A stretch of 34,129 nucleotides of DNA from CAZTBB01 sp964611755 (GTDB lineage: Bacteria > Pseudomonadota > Alphaproteobacteria > Micavibrionales > Micavibrionaceae). A program made the translations under genes and the position numbers. The notes below the pieces were generated by a model, which had not been told where the DNA came from, ran no database searches, and worked only from the letters and a program-made list of their open reading frames with translations. Each line of letters opens with the position of its first letter. The first letter of the stretch is position 1. Location of the stretch: NCBI GenBank assembly GCA_964611755.1, contig CAZTBB010000016.1, positions 1-34,129 on the forward strand. Reading direction: 5' to 3'. Below, in pieces: positions 24,538 to 32,925 of this stretch.

Positions 24538-25431
24538 ATGGCTTTACCATCATTTGACCAACGTGACGGCTTTATCATGATCAATGACGATATCGTTGAC
24601 TGGAAGGACGCAAAAGTCCATGTCCTGACCCATGCGCTCCATTATGGCAGCTGCGTGTTTGAAGGTGAGCGCGCTTATAATGGTGTTATTTTCAAAGGCC
24701 GTGAACATAGTGAACGCCTGCTGAATTCCGGGGAGATTTTGGGCCTTGATATCCCCCTGAGCGCGGACGAAATAGATGAGCGTAAAGAATTGATTTTAAA
24801 GAAAAATAATATTGTGGATGGCTATATTCGTGTCTTTGCATGGCGCGGCAGTGAACAAATGGGCATTTCGGCCAAAGCTGCCAAGACACATACCGCCTTT
24901 GCAGCCTGGGAATGGCCAAGCTATTTCTCGCCGGAAAAGCGTGAAAAAGGCCTCACTCTCAAAACATCTGCCTGGCGCCGCCCTGCCCCCGACACAGCGC
25001 CCACAGAAAGCAAGGCCGCCGGGCTTTATATGATTTGCACCATGTCCAAGCACCAAGCCGAAGATGAGGGCTATGATGATGCCTTAATGCTTGATTATCG
25101 CGGCTATGTTGCCGAGGCCACGGGTGCGAACCTGTTTTTCATTAAAAATGGCGGCCTCATAACGCCAACACCGGATTGTTTCCTCAACGGGATTACCCGC
25201 CAAACCGTGATTGAAATAGCGGAGCAGCTCGGCATCCCTGTCGAGGTGCGCCACATCAAACCCGACGAACTTGGCGATTTTGAAGAGGCATTCCTGACCG
25301 GCACAGCCGCGGAAGTCACCGCTATCGGGCAAATTGATGATCATCAATACACCGTTGGGCCAACCGTGCGCCGCCTGCGTTCTGCCTATGAAAATTTAGT
25401 ACGCGGAAAACCAATGGAAAATGCCGCCTAA
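24538..25431 (+). CDS. ilvE: Branched-chain amino acid aminotransferase
   Basis: The protein has 297 residues, a fold-type IV PLP enzyme that interconverts Leu, Ile and Val with their 2-oxo acids in the cytosol. The Schiff-base Lys159 (TESKAAGLYM) and Glu193 (GYVAEATGANLF) stand exactly where expected. HALHYGSCVFEGERAY, WRRPAPDTAPTESKAAG and ITRQTVIEIAEQLG are standard IlvE motifs, and RHIKPDELGDFEEAFLTGTA-AEV covers the distal PLP-phosphate loop. The D-amino acid transaminase/ADC lyase relatives share the fold but differ around the Arg-Pro motif. The start is ATG 24538, with GCGAGAG upstream. A weak A/T-rich hairpin (25455-25471) after the stop may end its transcript. Confidence 0.95.
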   Translation: MALPSFDQRDGFIMINDDIVDWKDAKVHVLTHALHYGSCVFEGERAYNGVIFKGREHSERLLNSGEILGLDIPLSADEIDERKELILKKNNIVDGYIRVFAWRGSEQMGISAKAAKTHTAFAAWEWPSYFSPEKREKGLTLKTSAWRRPAPDTAPTESKAAGLYMICTMSKHQAEDEGYDDALMLDYRGYVAEATGANLFFIKNGGLITPTPDCFLNGITRQTVIEIAEQLGIPVEVRHIKPDELGDFEEAFLTGTAAEVTAIGQIDDHQYTVGPTVRRLRSAYENLVRGKPMENAA

Positions 25432-25474
25432 GCCCCAATTTTCCCTAAAACCTTAAAAACACGTCGTTTTTTTG

Positions 25475-25489
25475 TTAACCTTTTGTTAA
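25475..25489 (+). promoter_or_regulatory. CtrA-type box TTAA-N7-TTAA upstream of the giant gene
   Basis: TTAACCTTTTGTTAA is a perfect match to the alphaproteobacterial CtrA full site TTAA-N7-TTAA, including the favoured C after the first half. It lies 23 bp upstream of the -35 of the promoter at 25513-25541, a position more consistent with activation than simple block. CtrA binding is inferred. Confidence 0.6.
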
Positions 25490-25512
25490 CTTATTGAAAT
25501 ATAACGATTTTT

Positions 25513-25541
25513 TTGACTTTCACCCTGTTTTTATGTATGAT
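25513..25541 (+). promoter_or_regulatory. Sigma70-type promoter of the giant gene
   Basis: TTGACT (25513-25518), a 17-bp spacer and TATGAT (25536-25541) give a near-consensus promoter, with a predicted start near 25548 and a leader of about 70 bases to the ATG at 25620. Confidence 0.65.
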
Positions 25542-25551
25542 GGGGGCAACT

Positions 25552-25566
25552 GACACATAAAGTGTC
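25552..25566 (+). repeat. Small inverted repeat in the giant gene's leader
   Basis: GACAC-ATAAA-GTGTC is a perfect 5-bp inverted repeat directly after the predicted transcription start. It may be a leader hairpin or an operator half-site pair. Confidence 0.35.
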
Positions 25567-25619
25567 TCCAAAAATATAAAAATAATAATTTGGGTTAATA
25601 GTGCTTTTTGAGGGTGTAA

Positions 25620-28600
25620 ATGGCTGAATTTCAGAACCTAGTCCAGTTTTTGGCGGGCCTCGGTATCGAGGTAGACCCAGCCACGCTTGACCCGGAAAAT
25701 CCGCTCCAAAGCCTCCGTGATAATCCTGACCTCCTCCAAGCCATGGCCGAGCGCCTGGATGCCACCTATGATTTGATTGAGTTGGCAGGTGAAAATCCAG
25801 ATACTGAACGCCCTTTCGGCATTGTTGAATTTTTTACATGGACTGGCCCTACCCTTCGTCAAGAACGCGCCGATATCGAAAATGACCGCAGAGAAATTGT
25901 GCTAGACACACTCCAAAGGGTCGGTGAGTCTGGCCAAAGTGGCCGATATAATTACAACCCCGACGAACCCATTGATATCGAAGAGGTTTTGTCCCATTAC
26001 GCAAGCCTTAGCTTGGCTCTTCAGATGCGCTTTCAGCAAAGCGAACTGGAAAACCGAATTGCAACATTAGAAATCCCGGAAAGTACCGGCTCTGATATTC
26101 TGATGCGTATTCTCGTTGATCAATTCAATGAATATCAAGAATACATGCTGGAGGTTGATCGTGATATCGCCCAAAACCAATCACGCCTTCAAACCGACAT
26201 AAATCGTACGCGCTATGGGTCTGCGGGTGGTAAGCCGGAATTCATTCCTGTTGGCTCAATGACACGTGGCCGTGAATATTACGAAGCACGCGACAATGCA
26301 ACACGCATTGTTGAACAACTCGAAGCGCTTTCCCCCGGCATTACCGAATCTTTGCAGGTTGATGCCATGCATTCCCTACCGGAGCATTTGCGCCTGAACA
26401 TGAATGCACTCCCTGGTGTTCTGAAGCCCGAATTACCAACGCNNNNNNNNNNCACACCCGCCCTATCGGGTTATGTTGCCGCCAATTCCACTTATTCTGA
26501 TCTTAGCGCGGATGACGCCGATTTCATGGGCATTGATGATGTGCAAGATCAGGCCGCTATCCTCGCGAATTACAATCATTTCAAACAGGCCGAGCATACA
26601 ACATTAATGCATCAAATTTTGGGCACAACTCTTCCGAATGAATTGCTGCAAACATTTGGTGCCTATGTATTTGAAAATGCAGAATCACTGGCCACTGAGC
26701 TTTCAGGTGAGGATGCTGACGAAGCGGCACGCTTGCTTGCGGTTTTCCAAGCCATCGGAGCAGAACAAGACCCTGAAGCTCAAGTATCTGCTATACAGCA
26801 AGCTTACAGAACTATATTTGAGACAAATCCAGCCTTCATTCTGGGCCTTCAAAATGATGAAGACAACCCAATCAACTTTGATCTCTCAGGAGATGCTTGG
26901 CAGCGTTTCGCCGACAGCTATCGCGGCGATGCTCCTTTTGCCGATCCGAATTACGTACAAAATATTGCCGGCCAGATATTCAACTTCCAGAATTTTGTCA
27001 GCATGAATGCCGATGATCTGGCAAGACGTTTTGCAAATGGTAATCCAGAAGAACAAGAGCGCTTACTCGCGTTATTCTCATCCGTGCCACGCAATGGCTT
27101 TGCCGGAGCAGAACTAAATGGTGAACCATCGCCAACTTATCTGGCCTATCAGGCGATCCAGCAAGCCAATCCGACATTCTTGGCCGAGATAACAGCTTTG
27201 CAACAACAACAAGTGATGCTTGAGGATGGCACCCTCAGCATTATTGATATACCAGCACCTATTTTCCACCCGGATGGGCTGGCCTTGCTTGAGACTGTCC
27301 TAAGCGTTGAAGCAGAGGAGTTTTCATTCAATCTCAGTGATCTTAGTGTAAATTACATTCCAGCCAATGCTATGCATGAAGCACAGCTGGCTGTGTTTAA
27401 CGACATCCTGCCAGACATGCTCAGCAATCCAGAGCTTCATTATTTATGGGGTATCGAGAGTAATAGACCTGAGATTATTAATCAGCTGATAGCAAATCCG
27501 GATAATCAAGACGCCCTTATCTCTCAACTAAGACAAGATTTTATTGAGAGCATAGCATCGCCTCCTCCGACAGAAGAGGGCTATTTAGCACAACATGTCT
27601 TTGGCATTGCGATGCGCCATGGCATAAACGATTCATATAATCACTTTGCAGATGATAGCTCACGCCCTACTTTTTCCGAACGCCCCACTTTTGATCAGGA
27701 GTGGTTGAGCCGCAACGGCAGCTATTTTGCGGAAATTATGAATGAGGCTCGCCTGAGATCCTTGCATCCTGAAGGCTACAACACAGCTGATGCTATAAAC
27801 GTAAACGGCTACGAGCTTGCGAATACGTCCCAAATCATGCATGTGCAATATTTGATGAGCCGCCTCGATATGGCCGCTTACCCGGGCCTTGAACTTGGTG
27901 ATACATCCACAATTGATGGTGATGTATACAATCCTAATTTAGAGCCAAATATACGTGCTATTGGTCAATATCTTGAGCAATATATTCAAACAACCTCGGA
28001 ACAACTCCTTAGTGAGAATGAAAATGGGGAACCAATTATTGACCCTAACCATCCTCTAGCCGATGTGATTGAGGAATCATTCCAAGACTTCCTTAGAAAC
28101 CAATCAAACTATAATGTTGACTCACAAGCCGTTGATGAAGCTCATGTTGGCTACAATGGAGATGAAAGAGATGTCATACTTGGCGCACGCTTTAATGTGT
28201 TAATGGCAGCCGGTTATTCCATGCGCGAGATTATTTGCACAGGCAACCCAGAGATGGTTGCGCTGTTTGATATTGTTGAGCAAGCACAATCCATCAACAC
28301 ACAAACACCGCGCATCGCATTAGAATCTGAGCTAACCGAAGAACTAGCCACCCCGGAAGATGAGCGCCCGACACAAGAGGTCATTGAACAGCGCCAAGCA
28401 GCTGTTGAGGCATGGCTTGCTGCGGCCGCAGCCCTTGACCTTGAATCACCGCTAACCCCTCCGGCCACAGAAATATTTAATCCGGCCCCAGGCCTTGCTT
28501 ACCCGCTGATCAGTGCATTTGAGGAAGACTACCTGCCCGAGATACTCGCCGAATATACCCGTCTGTATGGCCCCAATCATAATATCACGATGGGGGATCA

Positions 28601-30206
28601 GCTTTTCCGCATTGATGAAGAGGGCATCATTCGCGTTCAGAACGAAGATGGTGACTTTGTAACATTGCAAGATACAGCCGAAGCCAGCTACACGAATTCC
28701 ATCCTGCGCATGGGCTCTGAATCCTTAATCATGCAACAGATGGTCTATCAACGCATGTTGGAGCAAGGCCGCACTGATGAAGAATTATTTGAGGATCTGC
28801 AAACATTAATTATGTTCCATGGCTATACGGCGGGGATTAACCCGTTGGAAACGGTTCCGGGATCCAATCCGCCGCAGCCGGCTGCATTGCCGCGCATTAA
28901 CATTAACCGCGCCTGGGAAGTTCAGCCAGATCTTCAATATGATGCTCTTACTCAGGAGGCTTACCGCAACCTTCAGAGAAACAGAGGCGATGATGTTTAT
29001 GCGGGATTGTTGCATGTTCGCACCCTTTTTGATCACGGTGAGCATCCCGATACAGATTATAATGATCGTATAAACCAGGCGCTTCAGGCACTATTCCCCG
29101 ATACTTACGATAGTTTCTTTGACTCGAACGATAATATCTTTGAAAACGCAACGATTGATCGCGCACAGATGACCGAGCTTGTGCAGCTTATGGTTTATGC
29201 CAACGCCCTGGAAGACTCGCCTGTATTGGCCGCGACAATACCAGGCAGCACAACAGATGAACAACTGCATGCATTGGCACGTTTTGTACAAAACCCGGAC
29301 GACACAGAATTTGATGCTTTCCGCAGCACATTTGCACAGGCCTTGCGTGATAATGAGATTTTCGTCTCCGATACGGATCAAACTTACTTTATGGAAGCGT
29401 TCGAGCAAGGATATGAGCATAACAACAACCATCGTTTCAATGCCCTTTTCGGCACAGAGATTCAAGGCCTGAACGGTGAAACATTCCATGCTAGCCTGTC
29501 TAGCTTCGAAGAAGCTATGGCCGTATGGGTTACTTTCCCGAACCGTTTTGGCCAAATCCGCACCGATGGCGCTTCGGTGGAGCTAAGCTCGCGCGACTTC
29601 AGAGATCCGGACAATTTCGCCGCCTTGAGACACGCTATAGATAATGCCGAGAGCCTCAGTTATGAGCCTTATCCGGCTGAGGCTCATCTGCGCTCAGGCG
29701 CGACACAAAGCATGGTGGTCACCATCCAGAGTGATGATGGCCCTGTTCGCGTAACACAAGTAGAGCTTCTGGAGATGCGCGCCAGTATTTATGAGGCATG
29801 GGAAAATTATACGGTCGTTGATTTGTCATCACGTGACCCGCAGCAAGGCCGGGCCATGCGTGAAGCCGAAGCCATACGTGAGACTGATCGCGTGCAAGAT
29901 CGTGAAGCCGACATCCTCGAAGATGTTCAGGAGCTGCGCCTGCGCTATGAATTTGCCGATGCCACGCGCGATGATGCCATTGCATTAGAGCAAGCCGGCA
30001 TTGAGATTGATGGACACAGATTAAGTTTTGCAAACGCCGCAAGAAATCCCGGCACCATGGATCTGTTTAGACAAAATAATATTGATATTACTGGGGATGT
30101 CACACTGGATGAGGCGAAGGCTGCAATTGAAGTTATTATTCGCCCTACACGTGATGAGCCAGTCCAAACGACCGAAGCTCCGGCCGGACCGGGAGGCGCG
30201 ACATAG
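25620..30206 (+). CDS. Giant lysine-depleted acidic protein of unknown function (~1528 aa)
   Basis: ATG 25620 follows GAGGGTGTAA, a good ribosome site. The frame stays open for about 4.6 kb to TAG 30206; ten Ns at 26443-26452 are crossed in frame. There is no signal peptide or membrane helix, so a cytosolic or non-classically exported protein is expected. Composition is extreme: lysine occurs only at about 205, 269, 322 and 1500, leaving 1177 residues without one, and the only cysteine is near 873. Arginine is used normally. The chain is rich in Asp, Glu, Asn, Gln and Leu and looks mostly helical. A diverged repeat is visible at about 353-412 and 462-526. The C-terminal 150 residues look coiled-coil (REAEAIRETDRVQDREADIL), ending in a Pro/Gly tail. 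I recognise no family. It is transcribed alone and ended by a strong terminator. Confidence 0.85.
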   Translation: MAEFQNLVQFLAGLGIEVDPATLDPENPLQSLRDNPDLLQAMAERLDATYDLIELAGENPDTERPFGIVEFFTWTGPTLRQERADIENDRREIVLDTLQRVGESGQSGRYNYNPDEPIDIEEVLSHYASLSLALQMRFQQSELENRIATLEIPESTGSDILMRILVDQFNEYQEYMLEVDRDIAQNQSRLQTDINRTRYGSAGGKPEFIPVGSMTRGREYYEARDNATRIVEQLEALSPGITESLQVDAMHSLPEHLRLNMNALPGVLKPELPTXXXXTPALSGYVAANSTYSDLSADDADFMGIDDVQDQAAILANYNHFKQAEHTTLMHQILGTTLPNELLQTFGAYVFENAESLATELSGEDADEAARLLAVFQAIGAEQDPEAQVSAIQQAYRTIFETNPAFILGLQNDEDNPINFDLSGDAWQRFADSYRGDAPFADPNYVQNIAGQIFNFQNFVSMNADDLARRFANGNPEEQERLLALFSSVPRNGFAGAELNGEPSPTYLAYQAIQQANPTFLAEITALQQQQVMLEDGTLSIIDIPAPIFHPDGLALLETVLSVEAEEFSFNLSDLSVNYIPANAMHEAQLAVFNDILPDMLSNPELHYLWGIESNRPEIINQLIANPDNQDALISQLRQDFIESIASPPPTEEGYLAQHVFGIAMRHGINDSYNHFADDSSRPTFSERPTFDQEWLSRNGSYFAEIMNEARLRSLHPEGYNTADAINVNGYELANTSQIMHVQYLMSRLDMAAYPGLELGDTSTIDGDVYNPNLEPNIRAIGQYLEQYIQTTSEQLLSENENGEPIIDPNHPLADVIEESFQDFLRNQSNYNVDSQAVDEAHVGYNGDERDVILGARFNVLMAAGYSMREIICTGNPEMVALFDIVEQAQSINTQTPRIALESELTEELATPEDERPTQEVIEQRQAAVEAWLAAAAALDLESPLTPPATEIFNPAPGLAYPLISAFEEDYLPEILAEYTRLYGPNHNITMGDQLFRIDEEGIIRVQNEDGDFVTLQDTAEASYTNSILRMGSESLIMQQMVYQRMLEQGRTDEELFEDLQTLIMFHGYTAGINPLETVPGSNPPQPAALPRININRAWEVQPDLQYDALTQEAYRNLQRNRGDDVYAGLLHVRTLFDHGEHPDTDYNDRINQALQALFPDTYDSFFDSNDNIFENATIDRAQMTELVQLMVYANALEDSPVLAATIPGSTTDEQLHALARFVQNPDDTEFDAFRSTFAQALRDNEIFVSDTDQTYFMEAFEQGYEHNNNHRFNALFGTEIQGLNGETFHASLSSFEEAMAVWVTFPNRFGQIRTDGASVELSSRDFRDPDNFAALRHAIDNAESLSYEPYPAEAHLRSGATQSMVVTIQSDDGPVRVTQVELLEMRASIYEAWENYTVVDLSSRDPQQGRAMREAEAIRETDRVQDREADILEDVQELRLRYEFADATRDDAIALEQAGIEIDGHRLSFANAARNPGTMDLFRQNNIDITGDVTLDEAKAAIEVIIRPTRDEPVQTTEAPAGPGGAT
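26443..26452. other. Assembly gap of 10 N inside the giant gene
   Basis: Ten N bases between codons for ELPT and TPALSGY. The frame continues on both sides with the given length, but the real gap size is unknown, so the protein may be longer or shorter than 1528 residues. Confidence 0.95.
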
Positions 30207-30245
30207 AGTTTTCTTTTGAAAAGCACTTAAACCAACTTAAAGCAC

Positions 30246-30277
30246 CCCGGCCTCATTACGAGAGCCGGGATTTTTTT
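30246..30277 (+). terminator. Strong Rho-independent terminator after the giant gene
   Basis: CCCGGC (30246-30251) pairs with GCCGGG (30264-30269), with possible extension CTC/GAG inside, followed by TTTTTTT to 30277. It lies three bases from the end of the convergent gene. Confidence 0.9.
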
Positions 30278-30280
30278 ATC

Positions 30281-30712
30281 TTATGGTAGATGATTATCCA
30301 AACAGCACTCTGAAGACGGTACATCCTCTTGAGCATTCAACGGCACAATAGATAAAAAATAACCACCCTGACTAAGTTTATTTATGGATAAAACACTGTG
30401 GGCAAAAGGGCCAATGCCATTCTCATCCCATGTGAAACTATGTTTGGAAATTTTCTTATCAATGTGAGAAATCACATCTTGAGCAAACTCTAAACCACTT
30501 GGTTGTGGTATGGCTGCAAAGGCACTCATCAAGGGGTCAACATTAGGGCGGCCATGATCAAGACGGCCATAACGATCCTTCAATTGACCTTTATCCCACA
30601 TGGAGCCATATGTCAGAATAGCATTCTTAACAGCTCCAATATTATCAAACACAATACCATCTTCAAAAAGATCAGCACTCATAGCCTGCGGATCGTTATT
30701 TTCATTACTCAT
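30281..30712 (-). CDS. Hypothetical protein, 143 aa
   Basis: ATG 30712 is preferred over TTG 30718; both have only a weak ribosome site. The protein is soluble, with no signal peptide or membrane helix. Recognisable stretches are DGIVFDNIGAVKNAILTYGS, MWDKGQLKDRYGRLDHGRPN and FTWDENGIGPFAHSVLSINK. I do not recognise the family. Lysine use is normal (8 of 143), unlike its convergent neighbour, so the lysine depletion next door is not a regional codon effect. Two adjacent Cys occur near the C-terminus (SECCLDN). It lies 38 bp upstream of nothing related on the plus strand; on its own strand ychF ends in front of it, leaving a 38-bp space. Confidence 0.6.
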   Translation of the reverse strand: MSNENNDPQAMSADLFEDGIVFDNIGAVKNAILTYGSMWDKGQLKDRYGRLDHGRPNVDPLMSAFAAIPQPSGLEFAQDVISHIDKKISKHSFTWDENGIGPFAHSVLSINKLSQGGYFLSIVPLNAQEDVPSSECCLDNHLP

Positions 30713-30750
30713 ACTCAAGTCACTTTACACAATTAAAAATCAATCAATAT

Positions 30751-31854
30751 CTACACATTAAACTTGAACAAGATGACATCGCCATCGTGCACAACATACT
30801 CCTTGCCCTCTTGGCGCATCTTGCCTGTGTCTTTGGCACCCTGCTCCCCCTGTGCGGCTATATAATCATCAAAGGCAATGACTTCGGCCTTGATGAAGCC
30901 TTTTTGGAAATCGGTATGAATCACGCCGGCAGCCTCGGGTGCTTTCGCCCCCACCTTCACGGTCCATGCACGCGCCTCTTTCGGGCCGGCTGTAAAATAA
31001 GTCTGCAGCCCGAGCAACTTGAACCCGGCGCGGATAATTTTATTCAAGCCCGGCTCACTCAGACCCATTGTCTCCAGAAACTCTGATTTTTCTTCATCAC
31101 TATCAAGCTGGGCGATTTCGGATTCAATCGATGCGCAAATTACAACCGCCTGCGCGCCTTGCTCGGCCGCCATCGCCTCAACCTTTTTGGTGAAATCATT
31201 GCCATCCGCCGCATCATCCTCGGACACATTGCACACATAAAGAATGGGCTTGGAGGTCAATAGCTGAAGCATCTTAAACCAGCGCGCCTCGTCTTCATTG
31301 GAAGGCTCCAACACCCGCGCAGGTTTTCCATCCTCCAGCAATGCTTTGGCCTGTTTGGCAAACTCAAGCTGCGCGATCAGCTCCTTATCATTGGAGCGCG
31401 CCTTCTTGGTTAGGCCATCAATTTGTTTTTCCATGCTTTCAAGATCAGCCAGCATCAGTTCGGTCTCGATCGTGTCGGCATCGCGGATCGGGTCAACCGA
31501 GCCATCGACATGGGTAATATCGGAATCCTCAAAACAACGCAGAACATGAATAATCGCATCGGTCTCACGAATGTTTGATAAGAACTGGTTGCCAAGTCCC
31601 TCACCCTTACTGGCGCCCTTCACTAAACCCGCAATATCAACAAACTCCAGTTGTGAGGGGACAGTTTGCGCAGAACCTGCAATTTTAGAGATTTGCTCCA
31701 GGCGCTCATCCGGCACAGAGACTCGCCCGACATTGGGCTCAATCGTGCAAAACGGAAAATTGGCTGCTTGCGCCGCTGCTGTTGCTGTTAAGGCGTTAAA
31801 CAGAGTTGATTTCCCAACATTTGGCAATCCAACAATCCCGCAATTAAAACCCAT
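30751..31854 (-). CDS. ychF: Redox-regulated ATPase/GTPase YchF (OLA1 family)
   Basis: The protein has 367 residues; ATG 31854 follows AAGGAG. The P loop is GLPNVGKSTLFNALT, switch I/G2 FPFCTIEPNVGRVSVPDERL, G3 DIAGLVKGASKGEGLGNQFL, and the G4 position reads NVSE rather than NKxD. The latter is typical of YchF proteins, which prefer ATP. The C-terminal TGS domain has FFTAGPKEARAWTVKVGAKA and ends VVHDGDVILFKFNV. It binds ribosomes and is involved in translation and stress responses. It is in the conserved neighbourhood of pth, rplY and prs, separated from pth here by the small plus-strand gene at 31995. Confidence 0.97.
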   Translation of the reverse strand: MGFNCGIVGLPNVGKSTLFNALTATAAAQAANFPFCTIEPNVGRVSVPDERLEQISKIAGSAQTVPSQLEFVDIAGLVKGASKGEGLGNQFLSNIRETDAIIHVLRCFEDSDITHVDGSVDPIRDADTIETELMLADLESMEKQIDGLTKKARSNDKELIAQLEFAKQAKALLEDGKPARVLEPSNEDEARWFKMLQLLTSKPILYVCNVSEDDAADGNDFTKKVEAMAAEQGAQAVVICASIESEIAQLDSDEEKSEFLETMGLSEPGLNKIIRAGFKLLGLQTYFTAGPKEARAWTVKVGAKAPEAAGVIHTDFQKGFIKAEVIAFDDYIAAQGEQGAKDTGKMRQEGKEYVVHDGDVILFKFNV

Positions 31855-31994
31855 GATAAATCTCCTTTATTCCTTGCCCTTGCAATTAGCATACAGCCCC
31901 ACCAAAAGGAATATATTTTTTAATGCTCCCTTTACACCCCGCTCTATTTTTCGTAAGAAAAATTATGCATGACTATTTTTGAAGGAGACATTTT

Positions 31995-32246
31995 ATGGGA
32001 TTTGTTGGGGATGCTGCAAAAACACCGGATCGCGTTAAAGGCGCGGTAAAATCACTTTTTGCCTTGGCCGTCGTTAGCGGCGTGGCCTGGGAAACATTGG
32101 AAGATAAAGGCGCTTTTGGCCCCGCCATCAGGGAAGTTGCCGACTTTACATGTGACCTCGGCTTTGAGGATTCCACCTGTCAGAGTATCGCAAGCGACAT
32201 TGATGATGTTTATGAACGCGCCAAGCGCACGGTCGGGCTGGATTAA
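31995..32246 (+). CDS. Small hypothetical protein, 83 aa
   Basis: ATG 31995 is preceded by AAGGAG at eight bases, a strong ribosome site that argues for a real gene on this strand. The protein has a basic N-terminal segment (VKGAVKSLFALAVVSGVAWE) with a possible short membrane-associated helix, then an acidic C-terminal half with two cysteines (TCDLGFEDSTCQ) and a DDVYERAKRTVGLD end. No family is recognised. It is convergent with pth, and the two stops overlap (TTAATTAA region). A weak promoter TTTACA-17-TAAGAA lies just upstream. It interrupts the otherwise conserved ychF/pth spacing. Confidence 0.65.
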   Translation: MGFVGDAAKTPDRVKGAVKSLFALAVVSGVAWETLEDKGAFGPAIREVADFTCDLGFEDSTCQSIASDIDDVYERAKRTVGLD

Positions 32247-32809
32247 TTAAACTCGTCTAAAATAGCCAAAGGCTCTGCTGCAATTTTTGAGACAAGCGCT
32301 TCAATTGCGGGCTTCTCGGCTTTCGCAAAATCACTCAGCACGTAATTGCTGACTTTGTTCTTGTCACCCGGATGGCCAATACCAATGCGCACACGGATAA
32401 AATCGGCCGTGCCCAGATGCGCCTGAATGGATTTCAACCCATTATGCCCGGCATTACCGCCGCCCATTTTCGTTCGCAATTGCGCGGGCTGGATATCCAA
32501 CTCATCATGAAAAACAATAATGCGCTCCGGCGGGATTTTATAAAACTTGGCGGCTGCGGCCACGGACCGGCCTGACTCATTCATATAGGTTTGGGGTTTC
32601 AACAGCCCTATTTTTAATTTGCCAATACGCCCTTCCGAGAACTCACCTTGAAATTTTGATTTAAACGCGGGGAAAAGATGGTCCGAGGCAATTTCATCAA
32701 TGACCCAAAACCCAACATTATGGCGATTTCCCTGATATTTATCGCCGGGATTTCCAAGACCAACAAATAAAACCATATCCGATGATGATTTTCCGAATAA
32801 TCCAAACAT
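32243..32809 (-). CDS. pth: Peptidyl-tRNA hydrolase
   Basis: The protein has 188 residues. The start ATG 32809 has GAGGAG 10-11 bases upstream and gives MFGLFGKSSSDMVLFVGLGN; the ATG at 32776 lacks a ribosome site. Family motifs are GLGNPGDKYQGNRHNVGFW with catalytic His30, LLKPQTYMNESGRSV (Asn), the catalytic Asp in IVFHDELDIQPAQLR, and GGGNAGHNGLKSIQAHLG. It releases peptidyl-tRNA that drops off ribosomes. It is downstream of rplY on the same strand, but a terminator at 32858-32900 separates them. Its stop codon overlaps that of the convergent small gene. Confidence 0.96.
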   Translation of the reverse strand: MFGLFGKSSSDMVLFVGLGNPGDKYQGNRHNVGFWVIDEIASDHLFPAFKSKFQGEFSEGRIGKLKIGLLKPQTYMNESGRSVAAAAKFYKIPPERIIVFHDELDIQPAQLRTKMGGGNAGHNGLKSIQAHLGTADFIRVRIGIGHPGDKNKVSNYVLSDFAKAEKPAIEALVSKIAAEPLAILDEFN

Positions 32810-32857
32810 GGGGGTTTCTTCTCCTCGATAGCTCACGTTTAAACTAGCGAATAAGAC

Positions 32858-32900
32858 AAAAAAAATCACCCCGCATAGTGAAATAATCCGGAGTGATTTT
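32858..32900 (-). terminator. Rho-independent terminator after rplY (minus strand)
   Basis: On the minus strand, AATCACTCCG pairs with CGGGGTGATT (one T-G wobble) and runs into a T tract. This stops or attenuates prs/rplY transcription before pth. Confidence 0.85.
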
Positions 32901-32925
32901 TGAAATTTTATGGATGGGGTGAAGA

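Noticed and set aside
25620..30206. Idea that the giant protein is an RTX or type I secreted adhesin
   Set aside because: No Gly-Asp nonapeptide repeats, no Ig-like repeats and no signal peptide are visible; the chain looks helical.
30207..30245. TTAA-N6-TTAA near 30230 as a CtrA box
   Set aside because: The spacing is six rather than seven and it lies between the stop codon and terminator of the giant gene.
31973..32176. Minus-strand frame of 67 codons opposite the 83-residue small protein
   Set aside because: The plus-strand frame has a strong AAGGAG ribosome site and better composition; the minus frame has neither.
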